A stretch of 64,000 nucleotides of DNA from Prostheceraeus crozeri (Eukaryota > Platyhelminthes > Polycladida > Euryleptidae). This document shows, one piece after another, positions 26,088 through 37,307 of this stretch (position 1 is its first letter; each line of letters begins with the position of its first letter). The notes under the pieces were generated by a model. The model did no database searches. It had not been told where the DNA came from and saw nothing but the letters and a program-made list of their open reading frames with translations. The DNA lies in contig CAJQUW010007434.1 in the NCBI GenBank assembly GCA_907163375.1, positions 1 to 64,000 on the forward strand, given 5' to 3'. The translations under genes were made by a program, and so were the position numbers.

Positions 26088-27527
26088 AACTGATGGGGAC
26101 TCGGTCTTACGCACGCATGCCTCTTTAGTGCACGACGATTACTCATGCTGAATTCAAGAATTACTCGTGCGTGATTGTTTGTCCGTAATGAGGGGTCTTG
26201 ATCACGCCTCGCCCATCAATAGCTCCTCAACCTATCGAATGAAGAGGAGAGTTACTTCGGGTGTGATTAGGTTAGTGTTTATCGCAGCGAGAGAATGCGC
26301 GCGTGTTGACGACTTCTGCTATTGAACTCGACCACCTCAAGCATGGGATTGTGCATGAGCAGAGACAAACCGACCGAGGGTCAGATTAACGACTTTCTCC
26401 ATGACCATTATACTGAGCATCATAGAAACAGTAGAGCCCAACGATCGCGCCGCATCCAGATAACTTATTAGTTGTAAAAAATGTAAAGATCATTGTTTAA
26501 TTCAAGAAATTACCCAAACAATTTCGAAAAGCATACATGGCAAACATCACTATTCTAAGGGTATTAAAACTGAAATTATGTTTTCAATCTTGAATTTCAT
26601 GTAGTTATCGGATTACAATTAGGCCTAATAGAAAAATACGGCATTTAACTGTAACTCCGTGTAAAGTAAAGGAGCATCATGATCAAGTGAATCCAAACAT
26701 CAATGTTTCCACTTGATCAGACACACACACACGGATCAAATACATGTAGACTACATGTACACATCACATGTGCGCTTACTCCGAATTATATTTACAAGAT
26801 CAGATCATGAAATTATCACAAATGATACATAAAAGCTCTCGGTCAAGTGAATCCAATCATCTATGTTTCCACTTGATCATGCAACATGTGCTCGCAGCGC
26901 TTCCTTCAACTCATCGGGGCACTACGAGTATGCATCTGAGTGATCTGTTTTCTGGGCCGGGATAATGGGAAACAAAGTGGGATGCGTGCATTTTGGTGCT
27001 GCCAAACCGCACCGTCATAACCTCAATGCCACCCACCGCCCCATCATGTCAGAGTATCCGCGTTCCAGCAAGTGGTCATGGGCTGCATTCAGCTGAATAG
27101 CTAAACTTGCGGAGTATCTGCTGACCTTCACTCAAATTAGGTTGGCACCCACGCTGGGAGTTCAGGATCAGTAAATTTGACGTTTGTTATGATAAAGGAA
27201 TTTGTTGACAACGGATTTCCAGAACCATAGTATGACCTATGTTTCGCGGTATATACTGCATACCGGTATATATCAGGCGACTAAGAGCTGCATTTTAACC
27301 GCAGCATGCTGAAACCTACGCTTCAACTAAGATGCTGCAGATACCACTATGCAACTATGCACTGATAGAATTCATATTGGACAGCATCTTTTGCTACATC
27401 GAAATTTCTTCATGTTCGTAATAGGCTATTTAGGTCGGTCAGTTATTGCATCTTCCAAAATCTCTTTAGCGCTGAGACAGGAGATTCGAACTCCTAATGC
27501 TTAAAGACTGACACGACACTAATGGAT
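26088..27527. repeat. Dispersed 1.4-kb repeat, copy 1
   Basis: The whole stretch is repeated in inverse orientation at 49055-50518 with scattered substitutions and small indels. Shared landmarks include CTCGGTCTTACGCACGCATG near one end and GACTGACACGACACTAATGG at the other, and an internal pair of CCACTTGATCA blocks. Near 27480 a stretch reads, on the minus strand, like a tRNA T-arm (AGGAG TTCGAAT CTCCT). No coding frame or clear TIR was found. It is probably a non-autonomous repeat family. Confidence 0.75.
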
Positions 27528-28119
27528 GTGTTCCATATTAAAACAGGTATGTAAGTGATTAATTGTTGGACTGGTGCGTCGAAGAGTGCCAAGAAAAACT
27601 TTTGCACTCTACAACCTCTATACGGGGTCCGGCTCATTCCTTGTAAGCAGATAAAATTATCTATGGGGCTGGCCAAGCGGTAACGGAATTTCATTTTTAC
27701 TGTTAACATGACTGGTACTCAGTCAATGAAGATATGTTTTCCTTTTTGAAATGTTTCGTGTGACAATTCGGTGGGGTCTTCAATGACACAGAAAAGAATT
27801 TTTGAGAAATTCATTTTCTTCAATCTGTGTCCATAAAACTGCTCGGTAACGGAATTTCAAAAAGTTAACTTCACTTCAACAGGCATGTAGCACATGTCTC
27901 ATAACATGCTGTTCCATTATGAAAATGCGTGTGTGATGAATGACGTATCGTTTTAGGGTTTGTAGACAATGTTATCACCAATTATTATCCTAGTTGTGAT
28001 AATTATTACATCAATAAAATAAAAAAAATAATTGGTGCTACATAGTGACGGAATTTCAAATGTCCATTAAGTCCTATCACGGGATATAGGTTCCCTTTTC
28101 TAATTTCTATCCTTACTCC
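27528..28119. other. Non-coding stretch with repeated ACGGAATTTCA motif
   Basis: The motif GGTAACGGAATTTCA or GTGACGGAATTTCA recurs at about 27678, 27845 and 28047. No gene seen. This may be the remains of a repeat. Confidence 0.3.
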
Positions 28120-29010
28120 TTATTACCTGGGGCTGGTTTGTCACGTCCACGTGTCCTTAAGGTCCAGGTGTCGACCCCTCGTGGCGCTTGTAGGTCGTGC
28201 CCCCTGGATGCTATCGGTTGCAGGTCTCGCCCCCTGGATTACTCCGATAGTAACCAAACAACCCACCGAGTCGGGCCGGTTTAAGCCCAGAAGAGCCTTG
28301 GTCTAAATAACCAAGGTGAAGACCAACGGCGACGAAGATCAAAGAGCCACGCACATCATTTTCTCACTAGCTTGAACCCCCCAACAAATCCAGGAAGCGA
28401 CTGTCCAGTAACTGGCGGCGACTTGGTCAGTCAAACCTCTGCGTCTGGTGGCATCCACCGGCAAGTTAGTACTGCTTCATGGTTCTGCACCGAGGTGTAG
28501 AATATCCTTACAAGGTTGGCGTCAGGAAGGGCATCCGGCCGTAAAACCGGGCTTCATTCAAATCTTCAATATGACAGTTGCAAAGCATGGGCGGGGTACA
28601 GCCCGAAGTACCCTGTGGGGGTCCTCTTCTCCTCTCGTTAAAACTCAAGATGAAGGACCCGGGCGATGTGACGGCGGGTTTACTCCCAAAAATGATGGCT
28701 ACACGCCTGAGGTCCGGAACAAAGCCCGGTTTCTACGTTTTGGTTCGTGGAATGTTGGAAGCATGTCTGGAAGGTCTGCAGAAGTCGTTGAAACACTGGC
28801 GAGACGGAAGATTGATGTCTGTTGTGTGCAGGAAACGCGTTGGAGGGGTGCAAGTGCGAGGCTGCTGAAAGGGCGATCCTGCAAGTATAAATTCTTTTGG
28901 CAAGGACGGGCTGATGGACAGCACGGGGTTGGTGTTCTATCTGAAGAGCTTGTTGACAAAGTCGTTGCTGTTGAACGCTACAGTGAAAGACTTATTATCC
29001 AATACTTACT
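28120..29010 (+). pseudogene. LINE 5' end: leader and AP-endonuclease N-terminus
   Basis: A GC-rich leader (28120-28690) precedes an AP-endonuclease start: LRFGSWNVGSMSGRSAEVVE, RRKIDVCCVQETRWRG (catalytic-site Glu in VQETRW), then YKFFWQG and GVGVLSEELVDKVVAVERYS up to about 29000. The rest of the endonuclease and the reverse transcriptase are missing, so the copy is 3'-truncated, unusual for LINEs. It may be the same family as the 3' fragment at 13563-14296. Confidence 0.8.
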
Positions 29011-29067
29011 TTTTATTTTACTTTCTCCTTTTGAGGGTTGGACGATGTGAGACTTCCCCATCGAGAA

Positions 29068-29146
29068 CGGTCCTTCGTAGTCTCAAAAGGGCCCCTCACA
29101 ATTAAAAGGGAACCCTTCGCGGTCTCAAAAGGGTCCCCCACAATCT
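29068..29146. repeat. Minisatellite remnant (TCTCAAAAGGGCCCC unit)
   Basis: Units such as GTCTCAAAAGGGCCCCTCACA and GGTCTCAAAAGGGTCCCCCA recur about three times directly left of the piggyBac TTAA. The same unit continues right of the piggyBac (33374-33415) and forms larger arrays at 41960-42258 and 43662-43785. Confidence 0.6.
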
Positions 29147-29275
29147 TAACCTTCCCCCGACGAAGACATTTTTTGCGACATCACCGACGAAGCGGGGTAT
29201 TTTTTTTACCCCATTCGAATTTCTCTATTTAATTTCGTAGAAATATATTTTTAAAAAGAAAACACATTTATAGGA

Positions 29276-31408
29276 TCAAGTTCTTTTAATAACAAAACTC
29301 AGTAAAAAAAATTGAACCGGGAACTGCACATCAGAACTGCATAGAGAACAAGTAACACTGAAATGTTCCTTGCAAACAAAACGTTTGCACTCCATGCAGC
29401 GAGTTTTGCATTTTCTGTCAAGAGCTCTCGGGCAAACAAAACATCTCCCAGAACTCGGAAGTGATGCCACTTGATGGTCAAAAACTGAGGCAGTCGTGTC
29501 AGCAATATATCCATACTTCTTTGCAACTGACCTCAATTGTGTCGTAATTGATTGAAAATTGGTGTCTTTCCATTGCTGAATTCTTTGTCTGATTGCATTC
29601 TCAGCCAAATTCTTGCTCATTTGTTCCAGATGAAGGCGTCCTTGCATTTTTACATTTCTTTTAAGAACGGCAGGATTTTTTTCAGTGAACCACACAAATG
29701 AATTATAGGCGGCAGCGTCCAACATAAAAAAGAAACAATTTTTGGTCCATCTAGTTTCGAATAACGGGTTTGAATCCATTGCTATTTATCAGAGGAGTCC
29801 CGTCAAAACAGATCTATAATTTATACGCAGTTTATTGCGAGCACTTTCGGACACCACCGGAGTCCATCTTCAGGCGAATCATTTCGCCTGAAGATGGACT
29901 CCGGTGGTGTCCGAAAGTGCTCGCAATAAACTGCGTATAAAACATAGATCTGTTTTGACGGGACTCCTCTGATAAATAGTTTTGGTCCATCTGTTTGTGT
30001 ACCGACGACAGGAAAATCCGGCAACCAGTTTATCAAAAGTGTCTACTGCACCTTTCGTTTCGTTGTACACAATGATGATACTCGGTTTCTTTGCATCATC
30101 TCTTTCAACCGACTCGCTGTGATGTTCCGATGAAATGAGAATAACTGCTTTTGACTGATTGGGGACGTAAGAAACAATTGTCATTTGATTGTGAAACGCA
30201 AACATGGATGAAAATTTTGTTTTTTGCCTCTGTGGTAAGAACGTTGGTGGAATCTCCCCTTTATTCTTTCGCAATGTTCCAATATGTGTCATTCCATTCT
30301 TCCACAGATTCTCATTCAGCGAAACAGATGAGAAAAAGTTATCGGTTGTTATGCCACGGCCAGTTCTGAAGTATGGTTTTGCAAGATCAAGTACAACTTC
30401 TTCTCCAACATTTTTCGATCTATTTGACGAATGACTTTTCTTTCCAAGATAAGGTGTGACATCCAGCAGATAAGAAGTTTTGACGTCGTTGATACAGAAA
30501 TACTTTATTCCGTATTTAGCAGGCTTACTTGGAAGATATTGCCTGAAACTACACTTTCCTCGAAACGAATATAGTTCTTCATCGACACAAAGATGAGAGT
30601 ATGGTTCGAAAGCTGTTCTTATCTTTGATCGGAAACGGTCGAAAACAAATCGCATTTTGTAAAACTTGTCACAGGAGGTCGCATCAGTTCGTCGTTCTTC
30701 AATATCATCAAATGTAATGAATTTTGAAATCAGCTTATAACGATCTCTTGAAAGGATTAGTGTGCAGAATTCCATGTAATGACATGAATTTGGATTCCAT
30801 ATTTCAGCGATGTCCACGTTCCTTTTCTTTGTAAGTCCGAGAAGAAGGCATACAGAAATATAGCCTTCAAGTTCCTCGAGCGAAATTTCTTTGGTATCAT
30901 CTGGAATTCTTTTGTTGGTACAATTGAGAATGAAACGCAGCATGGTCTCGTCCATAATGTAATGAAAAAAGTCGGTTTCATCTTCACAATCCTTCACAGC
31001 GTAAGTTACACCGGGAGACACACGAATGATGTTATGCCGTCTGAATGCTGATGGTCTTGGAGACTTCGTTTTCCACTCAAAATTATTTTTGCCACGAATC
31101 AAATCTTCAGTATCATTATCATCTGTTTCAGAATCCGAATTGTTATCACTGTCCAGATAAGATTGATCAATTATGTCTCCTTCTTCTTCGCCGAATTCAC
31201 ATTCATCACTCTCTGTTTCACTGGCATGGTCAGAATCTGCGTTTCTCTCGTCATCGTCAGAATTCTCCAGCATCGACGCTATGGATGCAGCTGACAATCG
31301 TGAACGTGAAGCCATAGAAATAATAATTGCAATTGTGAAGGATACAGGCGCGTGAGGTTTGTCGCAAGACGGTGGAGCTGTGTTCACTATTCGACCAATG
31401 GCTTGCAA
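29276..31408 (-). pseudogene. piggyBac transposase, interrupted
   Basis: The start is probably the ATG giving MASRSRLSAASIASMLENSD (31313). An acidic N-terminus is followed by the piggyBac DDE domain: LEGYISVCLLLGLTKKRNVD, LCVDEELYSFRGKCSFRQYL (first Asp), GRGITTDNFFSS (second Asp), NETKGAVDTFDKLVAGFSCR (third Asp). The sequence breaks off at TNRWTK where a foldback is inserted. It resumes at RWTKNCFFFMLDAAAYNSFV and ends in a Cys-rich zinc-binding tail (CFVCPRALDRKCKTRCMECK and CSLCSS). Apart from the insertion the frame is open, so the gene was probably intact when hit. Confidence 0.9.
29783..29979. mobile_element. Near-perfect foldback inside the piggyBac gene
   Basis: Arms of about 95 bp (29783-29877 and 29885-29979) begin CTATTTATCAGAGGAGTCCC and mirror almost perfectly around a short AT loop. 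A 13-bp direct repeat TTTTGGTCCATCT lies at 29740-29752 and 29980-29992. The unit between the repeats therefore includes about 30 bp of non-palindromic DNA on the left side. The insertion interrupts the piggyBac reading frame. Confidence 0.8.
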
Positions 31409-31560
31409 TGTCGCTGCTGCCCAATCGGAGCGAATCTCAATCGGCTCACGTGATATTGTTTCTTTAGAAGTCTGAATGAGAGATGAAAAGAAGTACAGTA
31501 GATTGACAGCAGCAACACCAATTTTTCAATGGTTCAATGTGAGACAGATATAATAACATA

Positions 31561-32938
31561 TACAGAGTGTTCAAAAAGAAACTGCACCTGATTATCGTAA
31601 TTTATGACCAAGTTACTCAGTAAACAATGACTAAATTCATGTCTAATGCATCGATCAGTTAATATTGCATTGTTTGATGTACGATTATCTGTGAATAGGC
31701 AACTGATGGCTTGAACGATGCTCGAGAATACGATGTTTTCACAAAATCACTGTTTTCGCTGTTCAATTTCATTCATTCTTGACAAAATGGTCTTGACTGT
31801 GCAACAGAGAACATTCCTGGTTGAACACACGTTTCGCTGTAATGGGCAATGCACAGATGAGGTTCGAAAACGATTCGAAGAGGCTTTTCCAAATGAAGAT
31901 CCTCCATACAGAAATTCTGTCAGAAGCCTGATAGCCAAGTTCAGAGAGACAGGATCGGTTCATGACGCAGACCGATCAGGCAGACCATCAGTTTTGAACG
32001 CTGAAAAGATGGATGCGATTTCTGAGGCAATGACCAATAGCCCAAGCAAGTCCCTTCTACGCTTGTCCCAAGAAGCGGACATCTCTCTTGGATCGGCTCA
32101 TAACGCAGTGCGCAAGAACCTGAATCTCTATCCGTACAAGGTTACGTGCTATCATGAACTGAAAGATACAGATTACGAGAAACGTGTTTATTGCAGATGG
32201 TTTGGACATGTTCTTGATGACAATGGCGTTTTGAACAGAACATTCTTTTCTGACGAAGCTTGGTTTCACTTGTCAGGTTATGTCAACAGTCAAAATTCAC
32301 GTCACTGGTCGACTGTCAATCCCCATCAGTTCATTGAAAGCTCTCTCCATTCCGACAAAGTTGGTGTGTGGTGTGCAATGTCTCGTCGGAGAATTATTGG
32401 ACCAATTTTTTTCATCACACCATTAATGCAGAAAGGTATTGAGACGAAGTGATACTCCCCTTCATGAACGAACTATCAAGACAAGAGGCTATTTTCAGCA
32501 AGATGGAGCACCGCCGCACACGGCGAGCGTAAACTTGTCACGCCTGAAAGAAGCCTTTCCTAGTCGACTCATCTCCACTGGAATCTGGCCACCAAGGTCC
32601 CCCGATCTGAGCCCCTTAGATTTCTACCTATGGGGAACCGTTAAAGAAAAAGTGTTCAAAAGGAAGCCACGCAACTTAGAAGAAATTCAACAGCACATCA
32701 GTGAAATCATTCAGGTCATAACTCAGGAAGAATTGGCTTCAGTGTTCAACAACATGAAAAAACGGATTGAATTGTGTATTCGAGAAAACGGAGGTCATTT
32801 TCAGCAATTTCTTTGACTGCTCCCACATCTTTTTGTTACTTGGTTATCATTAATACACAAATTACTTGATTTGGAATCATTTGTTTTGATTTTATATTAA
32901 GATTAATAGGTGCACAGTCACTTTTTGAACACTCTGTA
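31561..32938 (+). mobile_element. mariner-type transposon inserted in the piggyBac
   Basis: Inverted ends TACAGAGTGTTCAAAAAG match exactly at 31561 and ending 32938, with TA duplications at 31559-31560 and 32939-32940. Length 1.38 kb. It lies between the piggyBac transposase start and the piggyBac right end, and its gene runs opposite to the piggyBac gene. Confidence 0.9.
31787..32816 (+). pseudogene. mariner/IS630-type transposase, frame-disrupted
   Basis: The ATG at 31787 (MVLTVQQRTFLVEHTFRCNG) fits the family start better than the upstream ATG. Seen in order: helix-turn-helix with DADRSGRPSVL linker, FFSDEAWFHLSGYVN (first Asp), WCAMSRRRIIGPIFF, YFQQDGAPPHTASV (second Asp), WPPRSPDLSPLDFYLWG (third Asp), ENGGHFQQFL end. 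Between about 32405 and 32490 the frame changes at least twice, with a stop between, so it is inactive. It is related to, but clearly different from, the transposase at 24162-25227. Confidence 0.9.
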
Positions 32939-33373
32939 TATAGAGAGAGAAGCGCATGAGAACAAATAAAAGCGTCGTTTTTTTCATTTCTTACTCGTCA
33001 CTCCATGCATTTGCATGCTTTACGTTGCTAAATTAATTGTAGGAGTATACTAGAATACTAAAGAAATCATTAATTCAGAAGAACATATGATCTAAAGACA
33101 AAATAATTACAAAACTAAGACCATTTTAATAAGAAAAAAACACCGACGTAGCCGACGAAGTGGGGTAATAAAATACCCCAGTGACGTTAAGGCCATTTTT
33201 TCATTTATATACATTACGTTGATCATCAGGCAAATCATTTATTTTTTACAAATGTGTTTGGTACTTTAAACATGTAAAATATTGCCAATGAAAAATAAGT
33301 ACAAATCATAAATATCGATTATCAAATACCTCTGGGGTATTTTTTTACCCCGATTCGTCGGGGGAAGGTTAAA

Positions 33374-33838
33374 AAGGCACACGCAATCTCAAAAAGGCCC
33401 CTTCAAAATCTAAAATAGTTCAAAATCCAAATTATTTGTTCCTTGGCAAAACACTTTCTCACTACGGTACTTACTTTTTCACTACGGTACTTACTGGCCA
33501 TGTTTTGCAGTGAATACATGAAGAATAGAGTATCTTAACTTAAAACATTCACACGCATGGTTATGCATTGTGTGAGGAATCTATTGTCAAACGGGCGGAT
33601 ACTAAATGGGTTAAATAATTAGGGACACTGTATACGCTATTGTAAATTGACGATGTTGCATGAACATCAATATCGGTAGTGCCGATATATCGGCCGATAT
33701 TTGATTTTTTGCCGATAAATTATCGGTATCGGTTATCGGCGAAATTTCTCATATCGGCACATCCCTAGTGTCGACAACGCTATTTACCTTGGTTGTTTGT
33801 TGACGGAGTTGTACTAAGATATTTACAACAAAAATGAA
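33374..33838. repeat. Repeat fragments: minisatellite tail and hAT-like end
   Basis: 33374-33415 continues the minisatellite unit (GCAATCTCAAAAAGGCCCC). 33450-33500 has TTACTTTTTCACTACGGTAC duplicated. 33668-33768 is rich in CGATATCGG-like repeats and ends TATCGGCACATCCCTAG, the usual look of a hAT terminus (CTAGGGATGTGCCGATA in reverse). The other end was not found. Confidence 0.5.
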
Positions 33839-34033
33839 ATCCCTGTGGTGATCTACACTGACAATAAATCGGTTTGTGAAAATCTGAAGTCAATCAAGCA
33901 AGTGCACGAGAAAAGATTTCGTGTCACTATGGCGGAGTTACAAGAAATGATAGCTAATGAACAAATTCACGAAGTGAAATGGATTCCTTCTCAATTTCTG
34001 TTCGCCGATCTTCCCACTAAAAGTGGTGTGTAG
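33839..34033 (+). mobile_element. Ty1/Copia-like RNase H fragment (fossil)
   Basis: The short open segment carries VVIYTDNKSVCENLKS and a C-terminal EVKWIPSQFLFADLPTKSGV, the arrangement of the RNase H end of Copia-type pol (D-x-KS, then WIPS-x-ADLPTK). It is an isolated, old and incomplete piece. No LTRs or other parts were seen nearby. Confidence 0.65.
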
Positions 34034-34565
34034 TGATTTAATCAAGGCAAAGTACTTAGGGAGTAGTTTGATTCGTATCTTATACTTCTTTCGCACTCCC
34101 TTTAGTGGACTTTTTTCATGAGCATTTTAAGAATTTGATTGTGCATTTTTTTTTTGGTAGCCAAATTTTTTATAATTCTTTGATACCAGATCTAAATTTT
34201 GATAAGAAATAGAAAATCCGGGAGATTTGTTAACTCATGAAGTACAATTTTATATTCTCTTTATGCATGTTTTCATAAGTAGCGTGGACATGATCCAATT
34301 GTATCGTCCGTTTTCTATTCCCTTCCAGATTGGTGGGGCCTTTTCTTGTACATCAATAAACCTGCTGTTCTGGTACTACACATCATTCTCTCTCTCATTC
34401 GATGTACCTACGTGTGAACTTTTCAAAGCTCGCAATTTTCAATTACATCATTAGAGGCTGCATAATGCACCAATTTGCCATATTACGAGTCTGATACGAA
34501 ATTGCATGTAAACTCGTCAAGAAACAAACAAAAAAAACGATTTTTGTGAGTTTATGCGTGCATAT
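34034..34565. other. Non-coding stretch
   Basis: AT-rich sequence between the Copia piece and the Sola-like element. Nothing recognised. Confidence 0.35.
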
Positions 34566-35316
34566 CGTCGTCGTCATGCAAAAATGGCGTAACTGAAAAT
34601 TTTCGATTTGGGGATTTTAACAATTGCTGATCATTATTTACATGGCGGATCTGATGAGCACATTTTCATAAGTGTAAGAGATGATTATTTGGGAGAAAAT
34701 CAGAAAATAAAATTGCCGTATTTTTCTTAAGAAAATTATCTCACAATGAAAATGGCGTATCTGGTTTCTTTCAATTACAATGAAATTGGCGTAACTTGAT
34801 ATTCACAGTTATGAAAAATGAAAATGGCGTAAGTCATGCATTTCTAACTCTGTACTTATAGATATCACATACACAAATTATACATTTTGGCCCATAAGTA
34901 TGAATCAATCCATATTCTATTATATTCTGCTATTTCCTACGGGTATGTATACTTGAACGAGATTTAAAGCAAAAGCGAAGGGGCGAATTCATATTGACGA
35001 GTTCAGATATCAATGAATGCATGAAATAGCCATAGGAATATTCATACTCAGTGAGGTAATCAAAATTCCGTCACGATAAACATACACATAGTTTTGTATT
35101 GTATCGTTCAAGCTCAAGGACCAGTTACTATATATTAGCACTACGGATCATGAAGAGATTTTCTCAAGCTAAGAGTATGAAAAGATATCCTACAATCTAA
35201 ACCAGCACCTCCCAAATCCCACACTAGAGCAAGACATTATTTGTAACTGATAAAAAATCCTAAAGCAAAGCGTTGACGATCACGATGATTCGGAAATTCC
35301 AAATAAAGAACCTGAT

Positions 35317-36960
35317 GTGAGTGACTATTTAATTGAGCAGCCGAATTCTGAATCCATCAACGAGAATTCCATAAGTTCCAGGCGCAAAAGAATACCGAAA
35401 AACTGGAAGTTCAAGCTGGAGGTCCAATTTGGTAAACGTTGCCACGGAACCAATTGTGACAACAGAGAAAATTCATTATCAGTTGGATCGAATTATCTAT
35501 TAACTGAAGAGAGGAGACATGAAATTTTTGATTATTTTTGGATGGAAAACAACTGGAACCAACGTAGAATTTATGTATATTCTCTCATTGATACCGTAGA
35601 GAAGAAGACGGAAACTGAAGAATCAACACAGTCGCTCTCTACTCTATCATCATTTAAAGACAGGTTCTCAAGCTGATGATAAGATTCTTGTTTGTGCTAC
35701 AATGTTCCAAAATACTTTCCGAATATCGCATCGAACTATTTCGAAATGGCTAGCAAAATCCACACATGGATTATCTAAAAGTAGTACCAATATTCCGAGG
35801 GAAAATAGGCTCATTGGTCAGAATCTTGTCAAGAAGGAGCGCATTGATATTGCAAAACGATTTGTTGATTCTTTGGACAAAGTTTCATCTCACTATTGCA
35901 GGAAGTCAAGTGATAAGCAATACCTTGGCCATACGAATTCACGAGTGTACCAAATGTACATCAGAAGTATGTTTTCTGGTTGCAACAACAAAATGAACGG
36001 CAAAATGACCCCGTTTCCCTAACAACATTCAAAGGCTTATTAAAAGAAAAGAACATTGAAATATTTCAACCCCGTAAAGACCAATGCGATGTTTGCAACA
36101 GTCATAAACAAGGAAGCACTGATGATGAAACTTATTCACTCCACTTGAAATTGAAAGACAGTGCTAGCTAGTTATGAAACGAATAGATACAAAGAAAATG
36201 CAAAAGCCCGCGGTGGAGGCTTGATTGCTATAACTGCTGATGTTCAAGCGGTCCGAACAATTCCGAAGTTGAATGCAAGTTTTTTGTATTTTAGAACAAA
36301 ATTGAACTTACACAATTATACTATCTACAACAACTCTAACCAAGATATCCATTGCTATGTTTGGACTGAAATAAACGGCGGTCTATCAGCAAACGAATTC
36401 ACTAATTGCTGAATTGATTATCTTGATAATCAGCTCACATATGAGAAAGAATTGAAAACAAAATTCATTTGGAGTGATGGGTGCGGGTCACAAAATCGAA
36501 ACTGCACTCTCCTTTCTTCCGTTTCACAATGGGCAAAAGTGAATAAAATCATTTTTTAAATACCTAGAGAAAGGACATACACAGATGGTGGTAGATTCTG
36601 CTCACTCAAAAATAGAGAAACTCCAAAAGAATATTGACCTACATGTGCCCGCAGACTACTGTAATTTGGTTATATCTGCAAGGAAGAATCTTTCTCCTTT
36701 CAAGTGCAATTATCTATCCTACAGTTTCTTCAAAAATAATGAAGAAATACAGACACGAGCATCCGTCTGACCAGGCTATACGAAAGGAGACCCAAACGTA
36801 TCGGAAGTGAAAAGAGTATAGATGTGATCCCTCCGGCGATATATTCCATAAGCTTTCCCATGATACTTCAACAGGTTTCACTCTTCTGCCACAAAGAAAC
36901 CGAAAGAGCATCTCTCAATTACAAGATCTATATTCCGGTTTGATCCCCATCTCCCGAAGA
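35317..36960 (+). pseudogene. Sola-like transposase, fragmented
   Basis: Frame pieces in order: RRKRIPKNWKFKLEVQFGKR with LTEERRHEIFDYFW (35317-35676), FQNTFRISHRTISKWLAKST (from 35702), DKVSSHYCRKSSDKQYL, then FKGLLKEKNIEIFQPRKDQC with CDVCNSHK (35980-36171), then ARGGGLIAITADVQAVRTI, LHNYTIYNN and CYVWTEINGGLSANEFTNC (36161-36412), and a further HSKIEKLQKNIDLHVPADY piece (36585-36770). This order is typical of an abundant invertebrate transposase family with a K-x-CDVC zinc motif and a D-x2-AV core. There are at least four frame changes, so it is inactive. Confidence 0.7.
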
Positions 36961-37307
36961 AAATTAAAAGACTTGCAAGAAATAAATAAAGTTATTAATC
37001 CAGATTATCATTCTTTCTATGACAACCTTCCCTACAGTGTATAACATATCATGCTGTGTGTTCCATTTTGCTGAATACTCTGATACATGTAAGTAATGAC
37101 ATTTCAATCTTTTCATCATCGAATACTGCACTCCTGTTCTCGTTCTTTTTTAAGTTAGTGAATTTTTACTCATTGTTCCGTGTAAGTTGCTTTGTATATG
37201 AAACATCAACATTTTCTGATGAATCATACATGTGCATGTACACAATTCCGCTAAAATAATCTCTTTTATTCATTGCGATAATTTATAGGCTTCGTGTATC
37301 GTATAGG

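Larger units (their letters stand above)
29150..33369 (-). mobile_element. piggyBac transposon split by a mariner and a foldback
   Basis: TTAA at 29146-29149 and 33370-33373 flank inverted termini CCTTCCCCCGACGAA. Both ends also carry an inner GGGGTA-TTT-TACCCC hairpin and CACCGACG motifs. Total 4.2 kb, which falls to about 2.6 kb, the normal autonomous size, once the mariner at 31561-32938 and the foldback at about 29753-29992 are discounted. The transposase is on the minus strand. Confidence 0.9.

Noticed and set aside
27476-27525. tRNA gene suggested by a perfect T-arm-like hairpin
   Set aside because: No acceptor, D-arm or A box can be placed; the stretch is part of the 1.4-kb repeat and occurs in both copies.
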